A stretch of DNA of 32,491 nucleotides from Planctomycetota bacterium (GCA_022566725.1 JADFIM010000004.1:1-32491); one strand, 5' to 3'. Positions 16,265 to 23,200 are shown, numbered from the stretch's first letter. Program-made: numbers and translations. Notes: generated from the letters alone by a model not told the origin.

Positions 16265-17620
16265 GTGGACACCATCGACCGCAATCTCCTCGACGCCTGG
16301 CGCCGAATCGGCGACGAGGTCCGTCGCGACCGTGTCGAAGTCCTGCGCCGCTCCTACCGGCGTCTCACACCGACGCTCACCCGCCCCCCGCGGGCGTGGT
16401 GCCTCTGCCTGCGCGCCTGTGACACGCGCATCTCACCTGTGACGTGCGCGATCGAGCTCGACCCCAACGTCGAGCTACCCATCAACGACAGCCTTGAGTC
16501 CGCCCTCGCTCACGGTGCGCCACACACCGTCGCCCTCACCGGTGCAGTCATCCACCGGCTGTGCATACCCGTTTCCCTCCCCTGGCCGGGCATGGACTGG
16601 ACGATCGCCGCCCAACGTCTCGGCCGGCACGAGGAAACATTGCGCCGTTGGATCAAGCTTGGCATCCTGCGCGCGCGATACGACAACGCCGTGTCACACG
16701 GCAAGCGCGGCAAACCCGTCCCCATCGTCTGGTCGCCCTCACCTCTGGATCCGAACACGAACCACGGCCAGCCCCCCGATCCCGTCTGGGGGACGCTCTG
16801 GCAGACGCTCTGGAAGCGCCTCCCCGAGGATTACCAACTCATCGTCCGCAGGGAAGCTCGATTCGTCCACTACCGTGGCGAGCCGCGGCAGCGCGGCTGG
16901 CAATTCGTCTGCCCCGGCCGCCTCCGGTCGCCGCCGATTTCCGCGTCCATGCCGCGGGCTTCTCGCGAGCTCCCCGACGCTGCCTTGGAGCGCATCGCGT
17001 GCAACCGGCGCGTCAAGCGCCTCTACGCCCCGCAATCGACCTGGACCATCGCCCAGCAGCTTGGGGATGATCGCGGGTTCGCAATCTCCCCGCTCCCGCC
17101 CGGAGACGGAGCCCAGGGCAGCGAGGCGGATGACGGCGGACTTTGCCTCGCGGGCGCCTGGCATCCCGGGCAAAGCGATCCGATCAAAGCCATGGGCCCG
17201 CGGTCATTTGCCTGCCATCACTGCTGGCGCGTGCAGTTCACGAGTCTGCTCAATCACGTTGGTTGGAACGCGTTCGTCACCCACGTCTCCGGCGGTCTGC
17301 TATATGGCCACGAGGTCCAGCGCCCACTCGATGAAGCGCCCAAGCGCCGCAAGAAGCGCTTCGTGCCGCACCCGCGCCCGGCCCCGCGTCGCCGCGAGGT
17401 CTCCCTCGGACTGCTCCAAGGCCTGACCTACCAGCAGATCGCCGACCGCATGGGCATCACCTATAGCACCGTCCACGCCCACGTCAAGAAGATCTACAAA
17501 CAGCACGCCGTCCACAGCCGCGAGGAGTTGATCACATGTCTGGGCAAGCAGCGCGCCTCCCCTTCGATGGCGCCGACGGCGACAAGCTCAAGGCCGTGTA
17601 GATCGACTACACGCGGATGA
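16265..17620 (+). CDS. HTH protein with central zinc-ligand cysteines and C-terminal LuxR-type HTH
   Basis: 451 residues in three visible parts. MDWTIAAQRLGRHEETLRRW at 110-129 is a MerR/excisionase-like helix-turn-helix. WQFVCP (Cys216), CNRRVKRLYAP (Cys246) and FACHHCW (Cys317, Cys320) could form a split zinc ribbon like those of transposase-associated zinc fingers. REVSLGLLQGLTYQQIADRM and TYSTVHAHVKKIYKQHAVHS at 377-418 is a clear LuxR/GerE HTH. It may be a DNA-binding regulator or the accessory protein of a mobile unit; I do not know a characterised relative. The natural end was probably near EELITCLGKQ (residue 428). The last about 20 codons read, in another frame, through a DUF1579 relic. 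The GTG start has no clear ribosome site. Confidence 0.75.
   Translation: MDTIDRNLLDAWRRIGDEVRRDRVEVLRRSYRRLTPTLTRPPRAWCLCLRACDTRISPVTCAIELDPNVELPINDSLESALAHGAPHTVALTGAVIHRLCIPVSLPWPGMDWTIAAQRLGRHEETLRRWIKLGILRARYDNAVSHGKRGKPVPIVWSPSPLDPNTNHGQPPDPVWGTLWQTLWKRLPEDYQLIVRREARFVHYRGEPRQRGWQFVCPGRLRSPPISASMPRASRELPDAALERIACNRRVKRLYAPQSTWTIAQQLGDDRGFAISPLPPGDGAQGSEADDGGLCLAGAWHPGQSDPIKAMGPRSFACHHCWRVQFTSLLNHVGWNAFVTHVSGGLLYGHEVQRPLDEAPKRRKKRFVPHPRPAPRRREVSLGLLQGLTYQQIADRMGITYSTVHAHVKKIYKQHAVHSREELITCLGKQRASPSMAPTATSSRPCRSTTRG
17563..17619 (+). pseudogene. Relic of a DUF1579 C-terminus with an in-frame stop
   Basis: In the frame starting at 17563 the DNA reads FDGADGDKLKAV, TAG, IDYTRM. Aligned base by base with the end of the intact DUF1579 gene (FQGPDGNEFKAMEISYTR, from about 16126), 12 of 19 codons agree or are conservative, and the stop replaces a conserved Glu codon (GAG to TAG). 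Nothing further upstream aligns, so only the 3' end survives. It overlaps the last codons of the HTH gene in another frame. Confidence 0.7.
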
Positions 17621-17802
17621 GTTCACTGGAGGGCGGGCCGCCGGGGGTGCGACACATTCGTCAGGCGCACTCCCGGGGGCCGGATGGCCGGGTCCGTCCT
17701 CAACTCCACGCGGCAGCCGGATGACTCCCCATCCCTTCCAGGCAGGGGGTTTGGGGGTGGGTCCAGAGCAGCACATGTGGTGGCCAATCACCCCTCACCA
17801 TC

Positions 17803-17826
17803 CCCTCTCCCGGCAAGGGGAGAGGG
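17803..17826. repeat. GC-rich hairpin between convergent genes
   Basis: A perfect 9-bp stem CCCTCTCCC / GGGAGAGGG around GGCAAG. It lies 15 bases beyond the stop of the minus-strand gene at 17841 and about 180 bases after the HTH gene. Neither strand has a U-tract, so it is either a weak bidirectional terminator or one of the CCCTCTCCC-type intergenic repeats common in high-GC genomes. The rest of 17621-17840 shows no gene. Confidence 0.55.
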
Positions 17827-17840
17827 TTCTGAAACAGTCA

Positions 17841-18701
17841 CTACGCCTTGGCGCTTACGACTATGGTTGTCTCTCGATCAACCTCAAACTTCTTAAACGA
17901 TTCGTTGGTGAAGGTCATTTTCGTCTCCATGAAACGCATGAACGCAGGTCCTAACGGCTTGTCCCAAGCGGCTAGATAGAAATGAAACGACTCTTCTAAG
18001 ACAACTTGGCGCTTCTGCCAATCCTGCGAGAATCGACTCGGCAGAGATAAACAGGGAAGCACTCGCATGAATGCCCAAGCGATGCAAACGGCAGTGTGGG
18101 TAAATCTGCTTGCCTTCAACTCATCGAACGTCGGCGCAATCGATGGCATTCGCTGGTCGGCCATCATCTCACCAATGAAGTCGATGATCGTCGAGGACGC
18201 TTTATGCACATGGGCGTGCAACACGTTAAACATCAATTCCAGTTCATCTTGATCGTCTTTCGACATTCCGCTTTCCTTACCACGCATCTTCCTCTTTATC
18301 GTTCCGTCGGTGTCACGCTGAACGTCGCGCTCTACTTTGAGTCGCTCTGCTTCCGAGGCTCGCGTGAAGTCCAGTTTGTGCGACGCGTCCAATAGTGCGT
18401 CAAACTTGATGTAGCCATGAGCTACCGCCCCTAGATACAACAGAGACTCGAAGACCGACCGGAGATTTGATGCTGCATCGTTGTAGTAGCCGCTATAGAA
18501 CTCGTTGAGAGCCACTCGCAATCGGCGCCAGGCGGCTCCGACAAACGCAACACCAAAGACATTTAGTATGTGTCCATGCCGCTGGGCCTCGTCATAGGTC
18601 TGCAGCGCGAAATCTTGAGTTGCATCCAACAGAGTCATGAATCCGCTGAAGTCTTTAACACTCCTTATCCCTGTGCAGTTTCTCCGCATGTGCGATTGCA
18701 C
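17841..18701 (-). CDS. Helical protein, HEPN/DUF5677-like, next to the TIR gene
   Basis: 286 residues, nearly all helical. The stretch ALNEFYSGYYNDAASNLRSV followed by FESLLYLGAV resembles the DUF5677/HEPN-like pattern (a helix with GxxxxAxxxxRSxxE), and VLHAHVHKASSTIIDFIGEM could be the second HEPN-like helix pair; the match is by eye only. The canonical HEPN RxxxxH RNase motif is not clear. The gene sits in a lower-GC block on the same strand as the TIR gene. GTG 18701 has AGGAG 9 bases upstream. ATG 18638 (MTLLDATQDFALQTY), which falls just after the small upstream frame stops, is a serious alternative. A partner of the TIR effector is possible but not shown. Confidence 0.65.
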   Translation of the reverse strand: MQSHMRRNCTGIRSVKDFSGFMTLLDATQDFALQTYDEAQRHGHILNVFGVAFVGAAWRRLRVALNEFYSGYYNDAASNLRSVFESLLYLGAVAHGYIKFDALLDASHKLDFTRASEAERLKVERDVQRDTDGTIKRKMRGKESGMSKDDQDELELMFNVLHAHVHKASSTIIDFIGEMMADQRMPSIAPTFDELKASRFTHTAVCIAWAFMRVLPCLSLPSRFSQDWQKRQVVLEESFHFYLAAWDKPLGPAFMRFMETKMTFTNESFKKFEVDRETTIVVSAKA

Positions 18702-18792
18702 ACACCCGCTCTCCTACGATGCCTGATGGGCCTTTGAACGCCTCAGATAACTTGTGTTGCCACTGTCTGATTTCGTCGTCTCGATCAGTCAT
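18655..18792 (-). CDS. Possible 45-aa protein between TIR and DUF5677-like genes
   Basis: ATG 18790-18792 opens MTDRDDEIRQWQHKLSEAFK and closes with HAEKLHRDKEC and TAA at 18655. AGGTG lies about 5 bases before the ATG. It would overlap the long form of the next gene by 47 bases but leaves 16 bases to its alternative start at 18638. The product is a charged, helix-prone peptide with no family I recognise. It is supported only by position, the ribosome site and a plausible composition. Confidence 0.4.
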   Translation of the reverse strand: MTDRDDEIRQWQHKLSEAFKGPSGIVGERVCAIAHAEKLHRDKEC

Positions 18793-18799
18793 GAAACAC

Positions 18800-18985
18800 C
18801 TATGGTACCGTCGCAATTAGGACGAGCGGGAAAGGAACGTCGCCACATACCCATTCACATCGCATCGTCTTCACATGTTCCTCATCCAGAATCATCTGGA
18901 CGGTCAGTAGGTTTATGACACGGCCGATGCGCTTGTGGAGCCCGAAGCACTCCTGGTGAGAGGTGAAGAACCTTTCAACCGTCGA
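18800..18985 (-). other. 61-codon open frame without a start codon, likely gene remnant
   Basis: Starting inside the last codons of the TIR gene, this frame reads STVERFFTSHQECFGLHKRI, GRVINLLTVQMILDEEHVKT and ends ICxxVPFPLVLIATVP-like before TAG at 18800. The alternation of hydrophobic and charged residues looks protein-like, but the only ATG is at codon 31 and has no ribosome site. It could be the tail of a gene whose front was deleted, or a frame reached by a shift at the TIR stop. Confidence 0.3.
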
Positions 18986-19949
18986 TTAGCGCTCGCTTCA
19001 GTCTTGGCGAGACCTTCCAAATCGTGTATCCGCCGAAATACCGACTTATTTCAACAAAGCCCTGCTCCTCCAGAACGCGAAGCAGATGGTCGCGTAACCG
19101 TTCGGGGGCGTCGAGTACTTCAAGATCTGCTTTGGTGTGCCACTTCTCGTTTACCAGGCCGGAAACAAGTCGCGTCAGAAGGCTGTCGTAATTCGGCCAC
19201 TTCGCCTTCGCGTACGCATCGAAGGCGTGTGTTGCAATACGGAGATGAGTGATGCCAAACTCCTTATAGGTACCCCCGCTCGCCCCTGACAACTCAACGT
19301 AGCCTTCGTCGTCCAGGATGTTAAGAGAATCACCCAATGCTTCGTCTGTAATGCCAGTGGCGGACACGGCATCGAGACAAGACAAGCCGACCACGAGCAC
19401 GTCCTCGGCTCGCACGCTCTCATCGCACAGGGTCTCCAGAACCATGAGGTCAACTTTGTCTAGAGAAGGAATGTCTAAGAGTGGGTGGATATCTGCATAG
19501 CCGGGGGAGGCACCAATCGGCGGCTTGTCCGTAACTCCGAAGATTGAGGAGAGGATGCGCTGCAACTCCTCTGAGTAGTCAGTCAGGTTTGTGATACGCT
19601 GCCAGAGTGTGGACTGCAGACACTCCGGGACGGCGCAATCATCTAGAACAACAGGGATCAACCTACACTTGCCTGAAACTCGCTTGACAAATCCCGCGTT
19701 GAGCTCCTCGCGTACCCATGGCTTGGTAACGCTCACTTTCGAGAGGACAACGATCAGCGCGGTAGCGTTCTTGATCCCTTCTTCGAATATCTTGTCGACG
19801 AGACGATCGCCAGGCATCATCTCCCATTTATCCAGCCAAGCGTCGACCCCGTTGTCACGCAGCTTCTTTGCCAACTCAACGACAAAGCGATCTTTGTCTT
19901 CGCTGGCATGCGAAATAAACACTCGGGGTGGTGATGAAGCCTGCGGCAT
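18975..19949 (-). CDS. TIR-domain effector with C-terminal winged-helix region
   Basis: 324 residues. MPQASSPPRVFISHASEDKD opens a TIR domain (residues 8-135) with the BB-loop region KWEMMPGDRLVDKIFEEGIK and VVLSKVSVTKPWVREELNAG. Glu82 in WVREE aligns with the catalytic glutamate of NAD+-cleaving TIR enzymes such as SARM1 (WVHKE). Residues about 160-324 contain two winged-helix-like segments (SLDKVDLMVLETLCDE to GITHLRIATHAFDAYA; PERLRDHLLRVLEEQGFVEI), which could sense a trigger. Bacterial TIR proteins of this layout are usually NAD-depleting immune effectors; that role is inferred. ATG 19949 with GGGGA upstream is preferred to TTG 19961. Base composition is poorer in GC than the flanks, suggesting transfer. 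Confidence 0.88.
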   Translation of the reverse strand: MPQASSPPRVFISHASEDKDRFVVELAKKLRDNGVDAWLDKWEMMPGDRLVDKIFEEGIKNATALIVVLSKVSVTKPWVREELNAGFVKRVSGKCRLIPVVLDDCAVPECLQSTLWQRITNLTDYSEELQRILSSIFGVTDKPPIGASPGYADIHPLLDIPSLDKVDLMVLETLCDESVRAEDVLVVGLSCLDAVSATGITDEALGDSLNILDDEGYVELSGASGGTYKEFGITHLRIATHAFDAYAKAKWPNYDSLLTRLVSGLVNEKWHTKADLEVLDAPERLRDHLLRVLEEQGFVEISRYFGGYTIWKVSPRLKRALIDG

Positions 19950-20135
19950 TTCTGTCCCCAAACTGCGTGGACGGCCAGTCTAGCTAAGATCGCAGCGGGT
20001 TTCACCCTCTTTGTGCCCCGGACAGTGAGGAAGGGGGGAAGGAACGGGGACGGGCGTCTTCTTCGGGGTGCGTGCGCCGCGTCATCACGCCATCATCTGT
20101 TCTTCCAGGGCTTCGAGGCACGGTCGGCGGCCTGG

Positions 20136-20171
20136 CCGGCGCTGGGTACCTGGCAGTAGACGATCCACCAA
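20136..20171 (+). pseudogene. Possible short relic of a yjbQ 3' region
   Basis: The plus frame here reads PALGTWQ, stop, TIHQK, against PVLGTWQQIIHLE in the intact YjbQ; about 27 of 36 bases agree, with the differences mostly at third positions. No longer alignment is visible on either side. The rest of 19950-20183 shows no gene. The match is short and could be chance. Confidence 0.25.
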
Positions 20172-20183
20172 AAGCAGTTCTAC

Positions 20184-20753
20184 TCAAGCTGTAGCGTTTG
20201 CGACGGGGCGGCTCTGGGTCGTCCCGGTGCGCTGTGGGGTGATGTAGTCGAACACGTTCTCGAAGTATCGTTCATCCCACACCCATTTCACGCTCCCGCC
20301 CTTGGCCCACCACGGACGTCGAGGGGAATCGGATCCGAGCCGCCCGCTGTGCGGGCGGTCCGCCGACACAGTCGGCGGCTCCGAAGCGAACCGCTTCGTC
20401 AACGCTTGTCCCAACCAGGTCTTCAACCATCGCCGCACCGCTTGGCCGTCGCGATCCGTGGTCAACAGCACGTGGACGTGATCAGTTTGAGCGGCGAAGG
20501 CGTGCAGTTGCCATCCACCGCGCTCACAGACTCCTCGGATCGCATCCTCAGCGAAGCGACGCTGCTGCATGGTGAGCGTCACCGGCGGGAATCTGAGATG
20601 TGATCGCTCAATGCGCTGCCAGTCTTCGTTCTTCCCGATGATCGGATCACCCGGCTTGTTCATCGAGCGATCGACCGTCCCCCGCGGATCGCCATGCAAG
20701 CGTGTGCCGTGGGTTCCGATGGTAATGTGATACGCCAGCGGTCTGTCCGGCAT
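20184..20753 (-). CDS. REP-associated tyrosine transposase (RAYT, HUH/Y1 family)
   Basis: 189 residues from ATG 20753. AYHITIGTHGTRLHGDPRGT is the N-terminal strand and loop, DHVHVLLTTDRDG at 91-103 carries the HUH histidines (His92, His94), and VKWVWDERYFENVFDYITPQ at 155-174 holds the C-terminal tyrosines. This matches single-copy RAYT / Transposase_17 proteins, which process REP palindromes as single-stranded DNA and lack terminal repeats of their own. No IS200/IS605 ends are visible. Residues about 123-146 look inserted and are coded by two adjacent hairpins (20340-20378). The frame is open further up to TTG 20843, inside a thiC-tail repeat, but similarity begins at MPDRPLAYH. No ribosome site is evident. 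Confidence 0.82.
   Translation of the reverse strand: MPDRPLAYHITIGTHGTRLHGDPRGTVDRSMNKPGDPIIGKNEDWQRIERSHLRFPPVTLTMQQRRFAEDAIRGVCERGGWQLHAFAAQTDHVHVLLTTDRDGQAVRRWLKTWLGQALTKRFASEPPTVSADRPHSGRLGSDSPRRPWWAKGGSVKWVWDERYFENVFDYITPQRTGTTQSRPVANATA
20340..20378. repeat. REP-like double hairpin inside the RAYT gene
   Basis: Two perfect 8-bp stem-loops stand one base apart: CCGCCCGC-TGT-GCGGGCGG (20340-20358) and CCGCCGAC-ACA-GTCGGCGG (20360-20378), flanked by GAG and CTC that extend the outer pairing. It is read through in frame as part of a proline/serine/arginine-rich insert in the transposase. The architecture is the same as the pair of stem-loops in purL at 31512-31556. Confidence 0.85.
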
Positions 20754-20824
20754 GCGCGCAGTGTAACGCACAGTCATCAGAGCCACGGCGTGTCGCCGCC
20801 CGAATGCGATCAAAGAGTTCCACG

Positions 20825-20884
20825 ATCCGGACTCCTCGCTCAAATCACCGAATCATGCGTCGGGACGTTGTGCGCGGGGGCGGT
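20825..20884. repeat. Second copy of the thiC 3' end (60-bp direct repeat)
   Basis: 55 of 60 bases equal 21188-21247, in the same orientation, 363 bases away. Read on the minus strand it still encodes [16 protein letters not shown] and a stop, that is, the ThiC C-terminus, but the upstream codons (SKPLKFAP after a stop) are unrelated to ThiC. The similarity continues about 16 bases past the stop codon and ends at the sequence ATCCGG. Confidence 0.9.
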
Positions 20885-20917
20885 CTTGAGCGGCGCGAAC
20901 TTCAGGGGCTTCGACGG

Positions 20918-21142
20918 CTACGCCGAGCGGCGGACGTACACCTGGCCAGCTTTGGCAAGTTCATCAACCTCACCGGCTTCTGCCATTCGATGAAGCTTGT
21001 CGAGCCACCGCACGGTGTGCGGTTCGAGACATGGCTCGCTGGGATCACTGTCAGGTATCACCGCATCCACTTCGACGCGGACGACGCAGGGGCCGCCATG
21101 TATCCAACGGGAAACCTTGATCCGCTTACCTTTGATTCTCAT
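20918..21142 (-). CDS. 74-aa protein of unknown function between the thiC-tail repeats
   Basis: Reads MRIKGKRIKVSRWIHGGPCV, VRVEVDAVIPDSDPSEPCLE, PHTVRWLDKLHRMAEAGEVD, then ELAKAGQVYVRRSA. A basic start, a beta-like VRVEVDAVIP, a conserved-looking DSDPSEPCLEP turn and an amphipathic helix ending in KAGQVYVR make it a convincing small protein; I do not recognise a named family. ATG 21140-21142 has only a weak site (GAGTGAGCG). It starts 60 bases after the thiC stop on the same strand and is bracketed by direct repeats of the thiC end, so it probably arrived with, or is, the cargo of that duplication. Confidence 0.62.
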   Translation of the reverse strand: MRIKGKRIKVSRWIHGGPCVVRVEVDAVIPDSDPSEPCLEPHTVRWLDKLHRMAEAGEVDELAKAGQVYVRRSA

Positions 21143-21187
21143 CGCTCACTCATCGAAAAAGTGCACTGTTACAAGCTTAGCGACCTT

Positions 21188-21247
21188 ATCCGGCCTCTTC
21201 GCTCAGATCACCGAATCATGCGTGGGGACGTTGTGGGCGGGGGCGGT
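21188..21247. repeat. First copy of the 60-bp repeat, spanning the thiC stop codon
   Basis: This copy is part of the intact thiC gene (codons [17 protein letters not shown]) plus 15 bases downstream. Its partner is at 20825-20884, with five mismatches. Together they enclose 303 bases holding the 74-aa gene. Confidence 0.9.
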
Positions 21248-23065
21248 ATTCAGTTTCACGATCTCATTTCGAGTCTTGCGTTGCTGGATTTGCTTTGCAT
21301 CGTCGGCGTCTGCGTCGTCGCTGTGGCAGGCGGGTCTGACACTCGCCTTCGAGCCTTCGCCGTTCGACCCCCCGGCAGAGCCGGGGGCTACGGGGCTCTT
21401 GGTGGCGAGATTGTGGATCTGCTGCGGCGAAAGCACGCCGCGCTGTTTGAGAATCTCCTGCTGCTCGGCAGTCAGCGCCTCGGTGCGCTGGGGCTTCTCC
21501 CAGGCGTACTCCTCGGCTTTCCCGCTCATGAACTCCTCGATCTCCTTACTGATGCGCACGCTGCACCAGTCGTGGCCACACATCGCGCAGAAGTCGGTGT
21601 CCACATCCAGGTCTTCATCGTGCAGCGCTCGTGCCGTATCGGGATCGAAGGAGAGTTCGAAATGCTTCTTCCAGTTCAATGCCGCGCGAGCCTTGGTGAG
21701 CTCATCATCCCAATCGCGAGCCCCCGGAATGCCCAAGGCAACGTCCGCAGCGTGCGCGGCGATCTTGTAGGCGATACAGCCTTGCTTCACGTCATCCTTC
21801 TTGGGCAGACCGAGATGCTCCTTAGGCGTGACATAACACAGCATCGCCGCCCCGTGATAGGCCGCTGCGGTCGCTCCGATGCAGCTCGTAATATGGTCAT
21901 AGCCAGGGAACACGTCGGTGACGAGCGGGCCGAGTACGTAGAACGGCGCGCCGTGGCAGAGGCGACGCTCGAGCTTCATGTTGTATTCGATCTGATCGAA
22001 CGGCACGTGGCCGGGCCCTTCGACCATGACCTGCACCCCGTGGGCCCAGGCGCGCTCGGTGAGCTCGCCGATGGTCTCAAGCTCAGCCAGCTGCGCATCG
22101 TCCGTGGCGTCGCCCAGTCCGCCGGGACGCAACCCATCTCCAATCGAAAATGAAACGTCGTAGCGGCGCATGATCCCGCATATCTCGTCCCACAGCTCGT
22201 ACATCGGGTTCTGTTGATTCTGGTGCAGCATCCACTTGGCCAGCAACGCCCCCCCGCGGGAGACGATGCCGATGAGCCGACCGCGGACGTACTTGAGATG
22301 CTCGCGCAACACTCCGGCATGAATCGTGAAGTAATCAACGCCCTGGGCGGCCTGCTTCTCGAGTTCGGCCAGGATGATCTCGTGGGTGAGATCTTCGAGA
22401 CGGCGGCCGATGATCATCGAATACAGCGGCACGGTGCCGATGGGGACGGTCGCGTGGCGGATGATCGTCTCGCGGCACTCATCGAGATCGCCCCCGGTGG
22501 ACAAATCCATCACGGTGTCCGCGCCCCAACGCTGGGCCCAGTGAAGCTTCTCAAGCTCCTCTGCGGTGCCGGAGGAGATAGGCGAAGCGCCCATGTTGGC
22601 GTTGATCTTGGTGCGTGAGGCCCGGCCGATGCACATGGGATCGAGGTGGTATTGGAGATGCACCGTGTTGGCGGGGATGATCATGCGGCCGGCGGCGACC
22701 TCGTCACGCACCTGCTGGGGCGTCAGATGCCCTTCGCGGTGGGCGACGCGTTTCATTTGCGGGGTGATGATGCCCAGGCGGGCGTGTTCGAGCTGAGTGA
22801 CCGGGGCAGGCACCGAGGCATCAAGGCATCGAGGCATCGAGGCGGCGCGGTCGAGACGGGTGCCGGTCGGCAGGAAATCCCACGCGGTATGCGGCGAGGG
22901 CTCCGGCATGCCGGGGGTGTCCGGCGAAGAGAACATCAGCGGCCCGCCGATGTCCGCCGAATTGGCGAAGCAGCCGGGTGTCGTACCCTGGCTCTTGGAT
23001 GATGGATCCAACGCGCCACGATATGGACGCTGGAATCGGTCGGTGGTGGTCTTGGGCTGAATCAT
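21203..23065 (-). CDS. thiC: Phosphomethylpyrimidine (HMP-P) synthase
   Basis: A radical-SAM enzyme that rearranges aminoimidazole ribotide to HMP phosphate, the pyrimidine half of thiamin. It has 620 residues from ATG 23065, with GGAGG 8 bases upstream; the longer frame to 23125 runs into the riboswitch and is rejected. Conserved blocks are [72 protein letters not shown], and the C-terminal cluster motif CAMCGHDWC (Cys493, 496, 501) binding the 4Fe-4S cluster. Oddities: an 8-bp tandem repeat near the N-terminus, an in-frame palindrome near residue 560, and a 3' end duplicated 363 bases downstream. Controlled by the TPP riboswitch upstream. Confidence 0.96.
   Translation of the reverse strand: MIQPKTTTDRFQRPYRGALDPSSKSQGTTPGCFANSADIGGPLMFSSPDTPGMPEPSPHTAWDFLPTGTRLDRAASMPRCLDASVPAPVTQLEHARLGIITPQMKRVAHREGHLTPQQVRDEVAAGRMIIPANTVHLQYHLDPMCIGRASRTKINANMGASPISSGTAEELEKLHWAQRWGADTVMDLSTGGDLDECRETIIRHATVPIGTVPLYSMIIGRRLEDLTHEIILAELEKQAAQGVDYFTIHAGVLREHLKYVRGRLIGIVSRGGALLAKWMLHQNQQNPMYELWDEICGIMRRYDVSFSIGDGLRPGGLGDATDDAQLAELETIGELTERAWAHGVQVMVEGPGHVPFDQIEYNMKLERRLCHGAPFYVLGPLVTDVFPGYDHITSCIGATAAAYHGAAMLCYVTPKEHLGLPKKDDVKQGCIAYKIAAHAADVALGIPGARDWDDELTKARAALNWKKHFELSFDPDTARALHDEDLDVDTDFCAMCGHDWCSVRISKEIEEFMSGKAEEYAWEKPQRTEALTAEQQEILKQRGVLSPQQIHNLATKSPVAPGSAGGSNGEGSKASVRPACHSDDADADDAKQIQQRKTRNEIVKLNTAPAHNVPTHDSVI
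21368..21390. repeat. In-frame palindrome in the thiC C-terminal region
   Basis: CCCCCCGGC-AGA-GCCGGGGG followed by CTA (plus strand) forms a perfect 8-bp stem-loop and is translated on the minus strand as APGSAGGS, in a non-conserved tail after the cluster cysteines. Arms and flanks (A-CCCCCCGGC, GCCGGGGG-CTA) are the same as those of the purL hairpin at 31538-31556 read on the other strand. Confidence 0.8.
22816..22847. repeat. 8-bp tandem repeat in the thiC N-terminal region
   Basis: AGGCATCA, AGGCATCG, AGGCATCG and AGGCGGCG follow one another. The period of 8 is not a multiple of 3; three units restore the frame and encode MPRCLDAS. It lies before the conserved ThiC core, in a region that varies between species. 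Confidence 0.75.
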
Positions 23066-23072
23066 GGGGCGA

Positions 23073-23089
23073 ACCTCCAAGCAAGAGGT
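23073..23089 (-). promoter_or_regulatory. Hairpin over the thiC ribosome-binding site
   Basis: On the minus strand ACCTC and GAGGT pair around a 7-base loop; the 3' arm overlaps the GGAGG site 8 bases before the thiC ATG. It lies about 30 bases after the TPP aptamer, so ligand binding could act by exposing or hiding this site. No terminator-like U-tract lies between the aptamer and the gene. Confidence 0.5.
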
Positions 23090-23117
23090 GGGGGATCGCC
23101 CGGCTGGGGAAATGGAC

Positions 23118-23200
23118 GTTCGCATTCCCTCCGCCGGTACGAACCGGATCAGGTTCCACGGGTGCCTCTCAGGTCGCCGCGGCGACCGCTCCGAGCGAAC
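23118..23200 (-). ncRNA. TPP riboswitch (THI element) of thiC
   Basis: On the minus strand the closing P1 stem is GTTCGC (23195-23200) with GCGAAC (23118-23123). Inside are the conserved CTGAGA of the pyrimidine-sensor arm and CCTGATCCGGTTCGTACCGG followed by CGGAGGGA of the pyrophosphate-sensor arm, the diagnostic THI-box sequences. The element binds thiamin pyrophosphate and lowers thiC expression. P3 is very short, giving 83 bases against the usual about 100. With the SD hairpin at 23073-23089, control is probably translational. Confidence 0.95.

Noticed and set aside
20002-20187. 61-codon minus frame after the RAYT gene
   Set aside because: It is Pro/Arg/Ser-rich without similarity or ribosome site; judged noncoding.
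20184-20753. HUH transposase considered as part of an IS200/IS605 element
   Set aside because: No TnpB gene and no terminal hairpins in the usual places; sequence style fits a RAYT.
20804-22153. 449-codon plus-strand frame across the thiC tail repeats
   Set aside because: Antisense to thiC and to the 74-aa gene; composition is that of a shadow frame.
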